Assembly (NCBI RefSeq): GCF_002699205.1
Contig: NZ_PABT01000019.1
Location: forward strand, 1 to 59,602
DNA from: Allomuricauda sp.
Lineage (GTDB): Bacteria > Bacteroidota > Bacteroidia > Flavobacteriales > Flavobacteriaceae
Direction: 5' to 3'
DNA: 59,602 bases
A program made the translations under genes and the position numbers. The notes below the pieces were generated by a model. The model saw nothing but the letters and a program-made list of their open reading frames with translations, was not told the DNA's origin and searched no databases. This document shows, in pieces, positions 1 through 8,002 of this stretch (the first letter of the stretch is position 1; each line of letters begins with the position of its first letter).

Positions 1-1232
1 CTTTTTAGAAATTCTTTGTCACCGTTCCATTTATATATTTCCCATATCAATGATGCAAATTGGGGCGTTTCATTGATATTCCCCTTATTGAAGACAACGC
101 CATTGGTGGACATTTCATGAATAATCCTACCGTTATTATTGATTGCCATCGATACACTGTCCAAAAGCTTTATGGTATTTTCCACAATCTTATCCTGGCC
201 AACGGCCATATATCCTTTAAGTGCATATTCGCTATCCACACCAAAATACCAAGGATAATCCGGAATACCTGCGCCAATGCCGGAACCAATCTCTGGAACC
301 GTGCGAACAAGCCAGTCACAATTGTATTTTAGCCACTCAAATGTCTCTTGCAAATGTTTGTCCGGAATGGTAAGCTTGGATTGGGTTGCCAATTGTTCGT
401 AACGGGATTTTTTCGCCTTGGCCATCGAAGCAAAGTTCTCAAGAATATTATCATGGGCCTTAATGGCATCTTCACGGGAAACGTATGAACCGGTCAATGC
501 AAAATTTAGGATTTTCTCGGATTTTGCAGGAATCGCAACGGCATATTCAAGGGAATGGGATGTCCCATTGGGTTTGGTATGGTTTTCAACCTCTTCGGAA
601 GAAATTGGTGTTTGGTCCGACCCAAAGACATTATACCAAGGATTTAAACTGTCCTTGATGATCCAATAGCTTTCTTCAAAAACACCTGAATCTTTGGAGT
701 CCATCATATTACTGCGCTCCCCTAACCATGTGGGGCGCAAGTTGGTATGGCCAACAAAACTTACACTGCCTTCAATGTTTTTTTGAGAGATATTTTTAAT
801 GATAAATTGGACTAAAATACCCTGTTCATTATCCGGGACAAATTGAATCCTCTCAATGATAAGGCCTTCGTCCTCAAATTTGAATATATGTTTGTTGGAA
901 TACGGATAGTTTATAAACTCAGAGGCCTTGTTAAGTTTCAAAACGTGGTCGTTCAAGGTCATTTCCACTTCAAAACCGTCCATTAGCTTTATTGGATGGT
1001 TCCAAATTCCGCCCATTTCCCCTTTTATGTGCCAGCCCAAATCTGGAAAGGCCCCATCTTGATGACCCACCATGTATACCCTGTTTCCAGCGGTGACATA
1101 TGGAGAGTCCAAGTAGTCTTTTTTCCCCTTTATATTTGGTGCTTTTTGCATAATACTTGATAATGGTTCCTCTATCCGTTGGGAACAGGACATTATCAAA
1201 ATACTGAATAGGAGAAGGGTGGTTGTTTTCAT
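1..1232 (-). CDS. Six-hairpin glycosidase-like lipoprotein, 3' end outside the window
   Basis: The frame stays open from the ATG at 1232 (minus) to the left edge, so about 410 N-terminal residues are visible and the C-terminus is missing. The first 16 residues form a lipoprotein signal (hydrophobic stretch, then IMSC with the lipidated Cys at 16). A beta-rich N-terminal half is followed by a helical part (WLKYNCDWL, DYPWYFGVDSEYALKGY) that resembles the alpha/alpha barrel of GH15 and amylo-alpha-1,6-glucosidase-type enzymes. Family membership is my reading of these motifs. The catalytic acids cannot be assigned because the gene is cut. It is likely a surface or periplasmic saccharide-cleaving enzyme; the substrate is unknown. 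Confidence 0.55.
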   Translation of the reverse strand, partial: MKTTTLLLFSILIMSCSQRIEEPLSSIMQKAPNIKGKKDYLDSPYVTAGNRVYMVGHQDGAFPDLGWHIKGEMGGIWNHPIKLMDGFEVEMTLNDHVLKLNKASEFINYPYSNKHIFKFEDEGLIIERIQFVPDNEQGILVQFIIKNISQKNIEGSVSFVGHTNLRPTWLGERSNMMDSKDSGVFEESYWIIKDSLNPWYNVFGSDQTPISSEEVENHTKPNGTSHSLEYAVAIPAKSEKILNFALTGSYVSREDAIKAHDNILENFASMAKAKKSRYEQLATQSKLTIPDKHLQETFEWLKYNCDWLVRTVPEIGSGIGAGIPDYPWYFGVDSEYALKGYMAVGQDKIVENTIKLLDSVSMAINNNGRIIHEMSTNGVVFNKGNINETPQFASLIWEIYKWNGDKEFLK

Positions 1233-1288
1233 TTTTAGGATATTGGGATATTCAAAAATAATGTTTTGATCCAAACTGTTAAAAACAA

Positions 1289-1319
1289 AAAAAGCGACCC
1301 CAGAAAGGGGTCGCTTTTT
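1289..1319 (-). terminator. Intrinsic terminator after rng
   Basis: A perfect 13-bp stem (AAAAAGCGACCCC / GGGGTCGCTTTTT) with a 5-nt loop lies two bases past the rng stop codon. It has T runs on both strands, but the gene arrangement makes it the end of the minus-strand rng transcript. Confidence 0.9.
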
Positions 1320-1320
1320 G

Positions 1321-2871
1321 TTATGGTCGTATTGTTTTTCCGTCTTTATCCTTAAAACGGTATTCTAGGTATTTATACGCATCCCGCGGTTGGATTTTAA
1401 TCCATTTCTTATAGGTTTTGAACCATTTGGAACGGATAGAAGGGAATCCTTTCGTAAGGTAAGCTGCAATAAACGGATGGATGTTCAATACAATTCCGTT
1501 GTGTTTGCGGTTTTGCTTAAGGATTCGCTCCAAATCTACCTGGATCTTGTCAATCAGGACAATTGGAGCTTCCACTTCGGCACCCGATACGTTCGGGTTT
1601 TCCTCGCTGGTCTTGATATTCATTTCGGGACGAACCCTTTGTCTTGTAATTTGTACAAGACCAAATTTACTTGGGGGCAAAATTTTGTGTTTGGCCCTGT
1701 CGTCCTTCATTTCGTCCCTAAGGTGGTCATATAATTTTCTTCTGTGCTCACCTTTGGTCATATCAATAAAATCTACCACGATGATTCCTCCCATGTCTCG
1801 CAAACGCAATTGTCTGGCAATTTCAGTTGCGGCCAATAGGTTGACCTCGAGAGCGGTATCCTCTTGGTTTTTGGCCTTGTTGGAGCGATTACCACTGTTT
1901 ACATCTATTACGTGCAAAGCTTCGGTGTGCTCTATAACAAGGTAAGCCCCGCGGCTCATGGATGCTGTCCGGCCAAAAGAGGTCTTGATCTGACGCTCTA
2001 TCCCAAATTTTTCAAAAATTGGGGCCGAACCGGTGTACAACTTTACAATGGATTCTTTTTGAGGTGCAATTTCGTGCAAATAATCCTTGATTTGGTTGTA
2101 GAGTGTTTCATCATCAACGTGTATTCCGGTAAAGGAATCATTGAAGACATCCCTAAGGATGGATGACGCCCTGTTCAATTCCACCAATACCTTGGATGGA
2201 TGGGTCGCTTTGTGCAATTTTTTGCACATGTTTGTCCATTTGGAAAACAAATTCTGAAGATCTTTGTCCAGTTCTGCAACTTTTTTGCCTTCTGCTACGG
2301 TACGTATGATTACTCCAAATCCTTTGGGCTTAATGCTTTTTACAAGCCTGATAAGCCTGTCCTTTTCTTCCTTGCTCGCTATTTTTTGGGATACCGAGAC
2401 TCTGTCGGAAAAAGGCACCATGACCAAGAAACGGCCGGCTATCGAAAGCTCGGAGCTTATCCTGGGTCCCTTTGTGGATATGGGTTCTTTTACTATTTGT
2501 ACCAGTAATGACTGATTGGCCTTCAACACATCGTTGATACTGCCATTCTTGTCAATGTCTTTTTCAAATGGAAAATCTTTCAGGGAATAATCTTTTAGTT
2601 TCCCTGTTCTAGCTTTTTTGATGAATTTCAACATGGAAGACAGTTGCGGGCCCAGGTCATGGTAATGCAGGAACGCATCTTTTTCATAACCTACATTGAC
2701 AAATGCTGCATTTAGGCCTGTAACGGGTTTTCTGATCTTGGCTAGGAAGATATCCCCTACGGAAAAGTTGTTGTTGTCCTCTTCTTTGTGTAATTCTACT
2801 AATTTTCCATCCTTTAGTAAGGCAAAATCGACTGCATCAGGAGTAGATCTTACTATTAATTCTCTATTCAC
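1321..2871 (-). CDS. rng: Ribonuclease E/G family protein (RNase G)
   Basis: This 516-residue endoribonuclease of the RNase E/G family processes rRNA and degrades mRNA in the cytoplasm. The N-terminal part (about 35-125) is the S1 RNA-binding domain (VGDIFLAKIRKPVTGLNAAFVNVG). The two Mg-binding acidic residues are at D323 (HVIDVNSG) and D367 (GGIIVVDFIDM), 44 apart, against 43 in E. coli RNase E. The Zn-link CPxC motif that joins dimers in E. coli RNase E/G is absent; the equivalent place reads KTSEENPNVSG. There is no long C-terminal scaffold, so the length fits RNase G. The gene is preceded by a terminator and so is probably transcribed on its own. Confidence 0.93.
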   Translation of the reverse strand: MNRELIVRSTPDAVDFALLKDGKLVELHKEEDNNNFSVGDIFLAKIRKPVTGLNAAFVNVGYEKDAFLHYHDLGPQLSSMLKFIKKARTGKLKDYSLKDFPFEKDIDKNGSINDVLKANQSLLVQIVKEPISTKGPRISSELSIAGRFLVMVPFSDRVSVSQKIASKEEKDRLIRLVKSIKPKGFGVIIRTVAEGKKVAELDKDLQNLFSKWTNMCKKLHKATHPSKVLVELNRASSILRDVFNDSFTGIHVDDETLYNQIKDYLHEIAPQKESIVKLYTGSAPIFEKFGIERQIKTSFGRTASMSRGAYLVIEHTEALHVIDVNSGNRSNKAKNQEDTALEVNLLAATEIARQLRLRDMGGIIVVDFIDMTKGEHRRKLYDHLRDEMKDDRAKHKILPPSKFGLVQITRQRVRPEMNIKTSEENPNVSGAEVEAPIVLIDKIQVDLERILKQNRKHNGIVLNIHPFIAAYLTKGFPSIRSKWFKTYKKWIKIQPRDAYKYLEYRFKDKDGKTIRP

Positions 2872-3004
2872 CTGAATCGATTTTTATTTATCCCACATGA
2901 ATTTTGGGATAAATGATTAAACAATATATGGAATCGGTCATTTTTCGAACCGATTGAAATTCGTTTTTTGAATCTCTATGTCAAAGAACGTGATTGGGTA
3001 AAAC

Positions 3005-3033
3005 GAAAAAGTAGTTGAAACAACTACTTTTTC
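3005..3033 (-). terminator. Terminator overlapping the stop codon of the 29-residue protein gene
   Basis: A perfect 13-bp stem with a 3-nt loop (GAAAAAGTAGTTG / CAACTACTTTTTC). On the minus strand the 5' arm contains the last lysine codons and the TAG stop (3026-3024) of the small basic protein gene, so translation termination and the hairpin are physically coupled. Confidence 0.8.
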
Positions 3034-3113
3034 TTGTGTCGGTTAGCTCTTCTGCGTTTTTTACGCTTGTGTGTAGCTACCTTATGTCTTTTTCTTTTCT
3101 TTCCACTCGGCAT
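3024..3113 (-). CDS. 29-residue, extremely basic Bacteroidota protein, probably ribosome-associated
   Basis: The ORF reads MPSGKKRKRHKVATHKRKKR... and is about 65 percent Lys, Arg or His with no acidic residue. I recognise this as a short protein strongly conserved in Bacteroidota, usually left unannotated or called a small ribosomal or histone-like protein. Charge and size fit an rRNA-binding ribosomal protein of the bTHX type. Whether it equals a described Bacteroidota-specific ribosomal protein I cannot say from sequence alone. It lies 30 bp downstream of the HU gene on the same strand, and its stop codon is buried in a terminator stem, so HU and this gene likely share a transcript. Confidence 0.75.
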   Translation of the reverse strand: MPSGKKRKRHKVATHKRKKRRRANRHKKK

Positions 3114-3143
3114 ATGGCTCTTGCTTTAGTGTTGTTAATTATA

Positions 3144-3434
3144 TTATTTTACTTGTACATTGGTTTTTACACCTTCCACAAAAACTTTTGCAGGTTTGAA
3201 TGCAGGTATATTGTGTGCCGGAATTTTAATAGTAGTATTCTTAGAGATGTTTCTACCTGTTTTTTCCGCTCTGGTCTTGATGATAAAACTACCAAAACCT
3301 CTTAAATAAACATTATCACCATTCTCCAAGGATGATTTTACCTCCTCCATAAAGGATTCTACTGTCGCTTGCACATCTCCTTTTTCAATACCTAGTTTTT
3401 CTGAGATCCTAGTTACAATATCTGCTTTCGTCAT
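3144..3434 (-). CDS. HU/IHF-family DNA-binding protein
   Basis: A 96-residue protein with the complete HU fold: N-terminal helices (MTKADIVTRISEKLGI...), then the beta arm region (VYLRGFGSFIIKTRAEKTGRNISKNTTIKIP) and PAFKPAK, the conserved C-terminal signature. It binds and bends DNA as a dimer and compacts the nucleoid. The GFGSF and GRN..T...I motifs are all present. It heads a small minus-strand unit with the 29-residue basic protein. A TAnnTTTG-type -7 box lies 36 bases upstream. Confidence 0.92.
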   Translation of the reverse strand: MTKADIVTRISEKLGIEKGDVQATVESFMEEVKSSLENGDNVYLRGFGSFIIKTRAEKTGRNISKNTTIKIPAHNIPAFKPAKVFVEGVKTNVQVK

Positions 3435-3469
3435 TTCGTCTTATTAATTTTCAAGTTTTTTTCGGCTTG

Positions 3470-3477
3470 CAAATATA
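3470..3477 (-). promoter_or_regulatory. Candidate -7 box for the HU gene
   Basis: On the minus strand this reads TATATTTG, an exact match to the Bacteroidota -7 consensus TAnnTTTG, 36 bases before the HU start. I see no clear TTG -33 element. Confidence 0.5.
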
Positions 3478-3531
3478 AACATTATAATTAATCTTTCTCT
3501 TTAACCCTTTAATTTTAAGTATATAAACTGA

Positions 3532-3539
3532 TACATTTG
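3532..3539 (+). promoter_or_regulatory. Candidate -7 box for mutY
   Basis: TACATTTG matches TAnnTTTG and lies 19 bases before the mutY ATG, giving a very short predicted leader. The -33 element is not evident. Confidence 0.5.
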
Positions 3540-3558
3540 AGCTTTATTACTTTCTTTA

Positions 3559-4596
3559 ATGAGTTTTGCCCAAAAAATCCTGAATTGGTACCATATCCAT
3601 CATCGTGATCTTCCTTGGAGACAAACCCGCGAACCTTATAAAGTTTGGCTGTCCGAAATTATCCTGCAACAGACCCGTGTGGCGCAGGGTATGCCATATT
3701 ATTTGAGGTTTGTGGAGGCTTTTCCAACGGTCTATGATCTTGCCAAAGCCCCGGAGGAACAGGTCTTGAAACTTTGGCAGGGCCTCGGGTACTATTCACG
3801 GGCACGCAACCTTCACCAATCGGCCAAGATGGTGGTCAAGGATTTTAACGGAGAGTTTCCCAAAACCTATAAAGGCCTAAAATTGTTAAAAGGTGTCGGG
3901 GATTACACCGCTAGCGCCATTGCATCTTTTTGTTTTGATGAGCCGGAACCCGTCGTTGATGGCAATGTATATCGAGTGTTGTCCCGATATTTTGGGGTAG
4001 ATATGGCTATTAACAGTACCCAGGGCATCAAATATTTTAAGGAGCTTGCCCGCGAGGTAATGGACGAGGAGCATATTCGGGATTATAATCAAGGAGTCAT
4101 GGAGTTTGGCGCCATACAGTGTACTCCTAAAAAACCATATTGTACGTCCTGCCCGTTACAGGAAAGTTGTATGGCCCTCAAAGAAAACAAAGTGGATGTG
4201 CTTCCCGTAAAACAAAACAAGACCAAAGTTAGGGACCGCCATTTTAATTATTTGGTGTTATTGGATGGGAAAGAAAACACTATTTTGGAACAGCGAATAG
4301 GTAAAGGTATTTGGCAAAACTTGTACCAGTTTCCTTTGATCGAATCGAAAAAAAAGCTGCTGGCAGAAGAATTAAACCAAATAATAAAGGAAAAAGAATT
4401 AATACCTGAACAGGAATCCTTATCATTATATAATAATGAACCTATTGTGCACAAATTATCACATCAACATTTATATACCCATTTTTGGATCATAAAAACT
4501 TCTTGTATATTAAAGGAAGGAATTGCTTGGAAAGAAATAGGAAACTTTCCCGTACCAGTTTTGATAGCAGATTTTATCGAGACATTTAAAATTTAG
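3559..4596 (+). CDS. mutY: A/G-specific adenine glycosylase MutY
   Basis: This 345-residue base-excision enzyme removes adenine paired with 8-oxoguanine. The HhH-GPD domain fills the N-terminal part: catalytic Glu33 (WLSEIILQQTRV), the helix-hairpin-helix LKGVGDYTA (110-118) and catalytic Asp134 (VVDGNV). A C-x6-C-x2-C-x5-C cluster (CTPKKPYCTSCPLQESC) binds the 4Fe-4S cluster. The C-terminal part (about 225-345) is the MutT-like 8-oxoG recognition domain. It is followed 24 bp later by ssb and then gldE-gldD, an order I know as common in Flavobacteriia. Confidence 0.95.
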   Translation: MSFAQKILNWYHIHHRDLPWRQTREPYKVWLSEIILQQTRVAQGMPYYLRFVEAFPTVYDLAKAPEEQVLKLWQGLGYYSRARNLHQSAKMVVKDFNGEFPKTYKGLKLLKGVGDYTASAIASFCFDEPEPVVDGNVYRVLSRYFGVDMAINSTQGIKYFKELAREVMDEEHIRDYNQGVMEFGAIQCTPKKPYCTSCPLQESCMALKENKVDVLPVKQNKTKVRDRHFNYLVLLDGKENTILEQRIGKGIWQNLYQFPLIESKKKLLAEELNQIIKEKELIPEQESLSLYNNEPIVHKLSHQHLYTHFWIIKTSCILKEGIAWKEIGNFPVPVLIADFIETFKI

Positions 4597-4619
4597 TACT
4601 TTTGATTAATTAAAGAGAT

Positions 4620-5078
4620 ATGAGCGGAACATTGAATAAAGTAATGCTGATAGGGCATTTAGGAGACGAAGTAAAAATGCACTATTTTGAAGGAGGAAAC
4701 TGTATTGGCAGGTTCCCTTTGGCCACCAACGAGACCTATACCAATAAACAAACCGGCGAAAGGGTGACCAATACGGAATGGCACAATATTGTTGTGCGCA
4801 ATAAAGCCGCTGAGATTTGTGAAAAATATTTGAGTAAAGGCGACAAGGTTTATGTTGAAGGCCGATTGAAGAACAGGCAATGGCAAGGTGAGGACGGGAA
4901 CATGAGATACACCACAGAGGTGCATGTGCAGGACTTTACCTTTTTGTCCACCAAAAAGGAAAGTATGGCAAATGCTCAGCCGTCCGGTACACCTACAGGG
5001 CATCAAGAGCCCTCCAAACCGGCAAGTCCAGTTGCACCTGTTGAGAACACTGAAGAGGATGACGACCTACCATTCTAA
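4620..5078 (+). CDS. ssb: Single-stranded DNA-binding protein
   Basis: A 152-residue SSB that coats single-stranded DNA in replication, recombination and repair. Residues 1-110 form the OB fold (LNKVMLIGHLGDEV, TEWHNIVVRNKAAEICEKYLSKGDKVYVEGRL). A Pro/Ala-rich linker follows, and the last residues EEDDDLPF are the acidic tip that recruits partner proteins. Only 24 bp separate it from mutY, so co-transcription is likely, although a TACTTTTG box (4597-4604) could also serve it directly. Confidence 0.95.
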   Translation: MSGTLNKVMLIGHLGDEVKMHYFEGGNCIGRFPLATNETYTNKQTGERVTNTEWHNIVVRNKAAEICEKYLSKGDKVYVEGRLKNRQWQGEDGNMRYTTEVHVQDFTFLSTKKESMANAQPSGTPTGHQEPSKPASPVAPVENTEEDDDLPF

Positions 5079-5103
5079 GATAAAAGTTTAAAGCGATATT
5101 AAA

Positions 5104-6414
5104 TTGGATCCCGAGCCCCATTGTTTGGCATTTTTCTTTACAGCTTTTAGTGGAATTTTCACTTTGAAAATAGTTGTGCTCATACTTCTTTTGGCAGGTT
5201 CAGCTTTGATATCTGCTGCCGAAGTTGCTCTGTTCGGTCTTTCCCAGACAGAATTGAACGGAATGGAAGAAAGCGATTCTTCCAGAAGCAAGCTGATCGT
5301 GAAACTATTGGAAAAGCCAAAAAAGCTGTTGGCTACCATATTGATAACCAACAACGCCATCAATATTGGAATCGTACTCTTGTTCAGTTCGATTGGCGAC
5401 ACCATATTTGAAGGAATAGATGGAACACTGCGTTTTTTGTTGGAAGTGGTAGTAGCCACATTTTTAATTTTGATGTTTGGGGAAATTCTCCCTAAAATCT
5501 ATGCTAACCGTAACCGTGTTCAGTTTTCTCATTTTATGGCGGTACCTTTAAAGGTGTTGAACTTTCTGTTCGCACCATTGAACTCGCCGATGCGTTCCGT
5601 TACCCTATTTATGGAAGATAAGCTCGGAAAGCGAAAATCCAATTTGAGTGTCAACCATTTGTCCCAAGCCCTGGAGCTTGCATCCGAAGGCGACACCACA
5701 AAGGAAGAGCAAAAGATATTGGAGGGGATCGTAACCTTTGGAAATACGGATACGAAGCAGGTTATGCGCCCCCGTATCGATATATTTGCGCTCAATGAGA
5801 AAATGAAGTTTCCTGAGGTATTGGAGGAAATCAAAAAGAACGGGTATTCCAGAATCCCGGTGTTTTCAGAAAATATGGACAATGTGATGGGTGTACTTTA
5901 TGTAAAAGACCTATTGCCCTATATTGAAAGAAAAAGTTTTAACTGGATGTCACTTATCCGTGAACCGTATTTTGTACCAGAGAACAAAAAGCTGGATGAT
6001 CTGTTGTTGGAGTTCCAAGATAAAAAGAACCATTTGGCCATTGTGGTGGATGAATATGGGGGGACATCTGGAATTGTGACCCTGGAAGATATTATTGAAG
6101 AAATTGTTGGGGACATCAGTGATGAGTTTGATGACGAAGATCTGGTTTTTTCCAAATTGGATGATCACAATTATGTGTTTGATGGAAAAACCGCCCTCAA
6201 GGATTTTTATAGGGTGGTTAAAATCAAAGAAGAAGAAGAGTTTGAAAATCACAAAGGGGAATCGGAGACGATAGCCGGGTTTGTACTGGAAATATCAGGA
6301 AGTTTTCCAAAAATAGGAGAAAAAGTATTGTTCAAGGACTACCAGTTTATTGTGGAAAGTATGGACAAAAAAAGATTGAAACGCATAAAAGTAACATTGC
6401 CCCATGAAGCATAA
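5104..6414 (+). CDS. gldE: Gliding-motility-associated GldE (DUF21/CBS/CorC-HlyC membrane protein)
   Basis: The 436 residues show an N-terminal DUF21 membrane domain (hydrophobic segments about 20-45, 75-95 and 110-135), a CBS pair (about 205-330, ending in VDEYGGTSGIVTLEDIIEEIVGDI) and a C-terminal CorC_HlyC domain. GldE is a paralogue of Mg/Co-efflux proteins that works with GldD in F. johnsoniae gliding and T9SS function. The start is the TTG at 5104, which gives MDPEP; no in-frame ATG lies near and the next possible start (GTG) would cut the first membrane helix. The gene overlaps gldD by 11 bp. Confidence 0.92.
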   Translation: MDPEPHCLAFFFTAFSGIFTLKIVVLILLLAGSALISAAEVALFGLSQTELNGMEESDSSRSKLIVKLLEKPKKLLATILITNNAINIGIVLLFSSIGDTIFEGIDGTLRFLLEVVVATFLILMFGEILPKIYANRNRVQFSHFMAVPLKVLNFLFAPLNSPMRSVTLFMEDKLGKRKSNLSVNHLSQALELASEGDTTKEEQKILEGIVTFGNTDTKQVMRPRIDIFALNEKMKFPEVLEEIKKNGYSRIPVFSENMDNVMGVLYVKDLLPYIERKSFNWMSLIREPYFVPENKKLDDLLLEFQDKKNHLAIVVDEYGGTSGIVTLEDIIEEIVGDISDEFDDEDLVFSKLDDHNYVFDGKTALKDFYRVVKIKEEEEFENHKGESETIAGFVLEISGSFPKIGEKVLFKDYQFIVESMDKKRLKRIKVTLPHEA

Positions 6415-6961
6415 ATTTTTGTTTTTCGTTATTGTAGCCGTACTTGTTGTAAGTTGTAAAGATGAAGTCCTACCCAAACCAAAGGCCATGTTGCGGTTGG
6501 ATTACCCGGTTGCGGACTATACGGTGGCAAACGTTGATTGCATGTATACTTTTGATCAAAACACCCTGTCCAATATCAAAGAAAACAAAGATTGCTCCTT
6601 GGTTTTGGACTATCCTATGATGAAGGGCTCCATCTACCTTACATACAAACCTGTCAACGGTAATTTGGACACCCTGCTTGTGGATGCCCAAAAACTATCA
6701 TACGAACATGTGGTAAAAGCCGATAACATTGTGGAGCAGCCCTTTGTTAACCCAGAAGATGATGTTTATGGGATGTTCTACGAAGTAAGCGGCAATGCGG
6801 CGTCACAATCTCAATTTTATGTGACCGATAGTATAAATCACTTCGTGACAGGGTCCCTCTATTTCTATGCAAAACCCAATTATGATTCCATTTTGCCGGC
6901 TGCCATGTACTTGCAAAACGACATCAGAAGGATTATGGAAAGTTTGCGCTGGAAAAAATGA
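6404..6961 (+). CDS. gldD: Gliding motility lipoprotein GldD
   Basis: A 185-residue lipoprotein: signal peptide MKHKFLFFVIVAVLVVSC with the lipidated Cys at 18, then the GldD domain starting PKAMLRLDYP. GldD is needed for gliding and T9SS assembly in F. johnsoniae. It overlaps gldE by 11 bp and its stop touches the convergent lipoprotein gene at 6962, so the operon mutY-ssb-gldE-gldD ends here without an obvious hairpin. Confidence 0.93.
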   Translation: MKHKFLFFVIVAVLVVSCKDEVLPKPKAMLRLDYPVADYTVANVDCMYTFDQNTLSNIKENKDCSLVLDYPMMKGSIYLTYKPVNGNLDTLLVDAQKLSYEHVVKADNIVEQPFVNPEDDVYGMFYEVSGNAASQSQFYVTDSINHFVTGSLYFYAKPNYDSILPAAMYLQNDIRRIMESLRWKK

Positions 6962-7393
6962 TTATTGAACGGAATCCTGGGCAAGTAGGGCTTCGGCTCT
7001 TTCAATGCTGCTGTTGATTTTTTCCTTCACCATTTTTACCTTTTCTTCCTCTTCATCCAACCATTGTTGTTTTTCTTCTGATAATTCCTTCCCGTTCAAA
7101 ATTTCATCAGAATTGAACCTGTCGCCAAAATCTTTCATCCAGTCCATCATCGCCGTATTGGCCTCTTGTAGGTCTTTCATGGCCACTTCATATTTTTGGC
7201 CCATTTCCGTAGTGTCCACTTTGGCTTTGAGTTCACCCACAAGTTTGCCAATGGTTCCCATTTTGGGCATCACTTCATCATGGATGGCCATAACCTTTTC
7301 CATTTGAGTGGGACCTTCCGCTTTCTTCTCTTGTTTACAGGAGAAACTCATAAACAAAACAGTACAGACAAGAATAGAAAAAACTTTTTTCAT
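6962..7393 (-). CDS. Small helical lipoprotein of unknown function
   Basis: A 143-residue protein with the signal peptide MKKVFSILVCTVLFMSFSC (lipidated Cys19), followed by an acidic, lysine-rich, wholly helical body likely to form coiled coils (for example ELSEEKQQWLDEEEEKVKMVKEK). Similar proteins are common in Flavobacteriia and often carry a misleading viral A-type inclusion name. It stands alone, convergent with gldD. I cannot assign a function. Confidence 0.75.
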   Translation of the reverse strand: MKKVFSILVCTVLFMSFSCKQEKKAEGPTQMEKVMAIHDEVMPKMGTIGKLVGELKAKVDTTEMGQKYEVAMKDLQEANTAMMDWMKDFGDRFNSDEILNGKELSEEKQQWLDEEEEKVKMVKEKINSSIERAEALLAQDSVQ

Positions 7394-7553
7394 GATGTTG
7401 GAATTTTGTCTGCAAATTTAACCATTTGGCAAACTAAAAATGTATGCCGATCTCTAAAAGTTCAAATAAATGAATAAAGTGACTTTTGTCACATAATAGA
7501 ATTTCAGGGATACTTAAATTCGTTGATTGATTCAAATCTGAAGTAACATAGTA

Positions 7554-7937
7554 TTGCGAGATTCTTTAAATAGACGGTTTGGTTTTTCTTTGCTTTTCAT
7601 TGTTTTGATAATGATCAGCAACCTTCGCTTTTCGTCCATGTATGTTTATTACAGCTTGGACAGGGAAGGGTTTATAGAGCAACTTTGTGAAAACAAGGAT
7701 AGGCCGGAACTTAACTGTGATGGCAAATGTATGCTTGCCAAAATGCTCCAGGCACAAACGGATGATGACGAAAGGCCAATGCCCATAATTGGTTGGGAAG
7801 AGGTTTTGGTGTTTTATATGGATTTGCCAAGCTATAATATCCACAATGGGATGGAAGAAAATGGAAATTCTTTCTATTATATGAATTCCTATGCCTATCG
7901 ATTTATCGGTACCCTCATAAAACCCCCCATGGTTTAA
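7554..7937 (+). CDS. Small membrane-anchored Cys/Met protein next to the copper-receptor gene
   Basis: 127 residues, with one N-terminal hydrophobic segment (residues 10-24) followed by a soluble part. It carries ELNCDGKCMLAKM (C55, C59, M60, M64), with another Cys at 45 and several Met further on, a soft-metal-binding composition. The start is a TTG at 7554; the next in-frame ATG (M20) would remove the anchor. It ends 65 bp before an OprC-like receptor gene on the same strand, so I infer a shared role in copper acquisition. No named family is known to me. Confidence 0.65.
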   Translation: MRDSLNRRFGFSLLFIVLIMISNLRFSSMYVYYSLDREGFIEQLCENKDRPELNCDGKCMLAKMLQAQTDDDERPMPIIGWEEVLVFYMDLPSYNIHNGMEENGNSFYYMNSYAYRFIGTLIKPPMV

Positions 7938-8002
7938 GATTTTACTTAATGAAACGGCAACTACCCGTGTCGAACATGTATAATCTTAAATAAAAATCAA
8001 AA

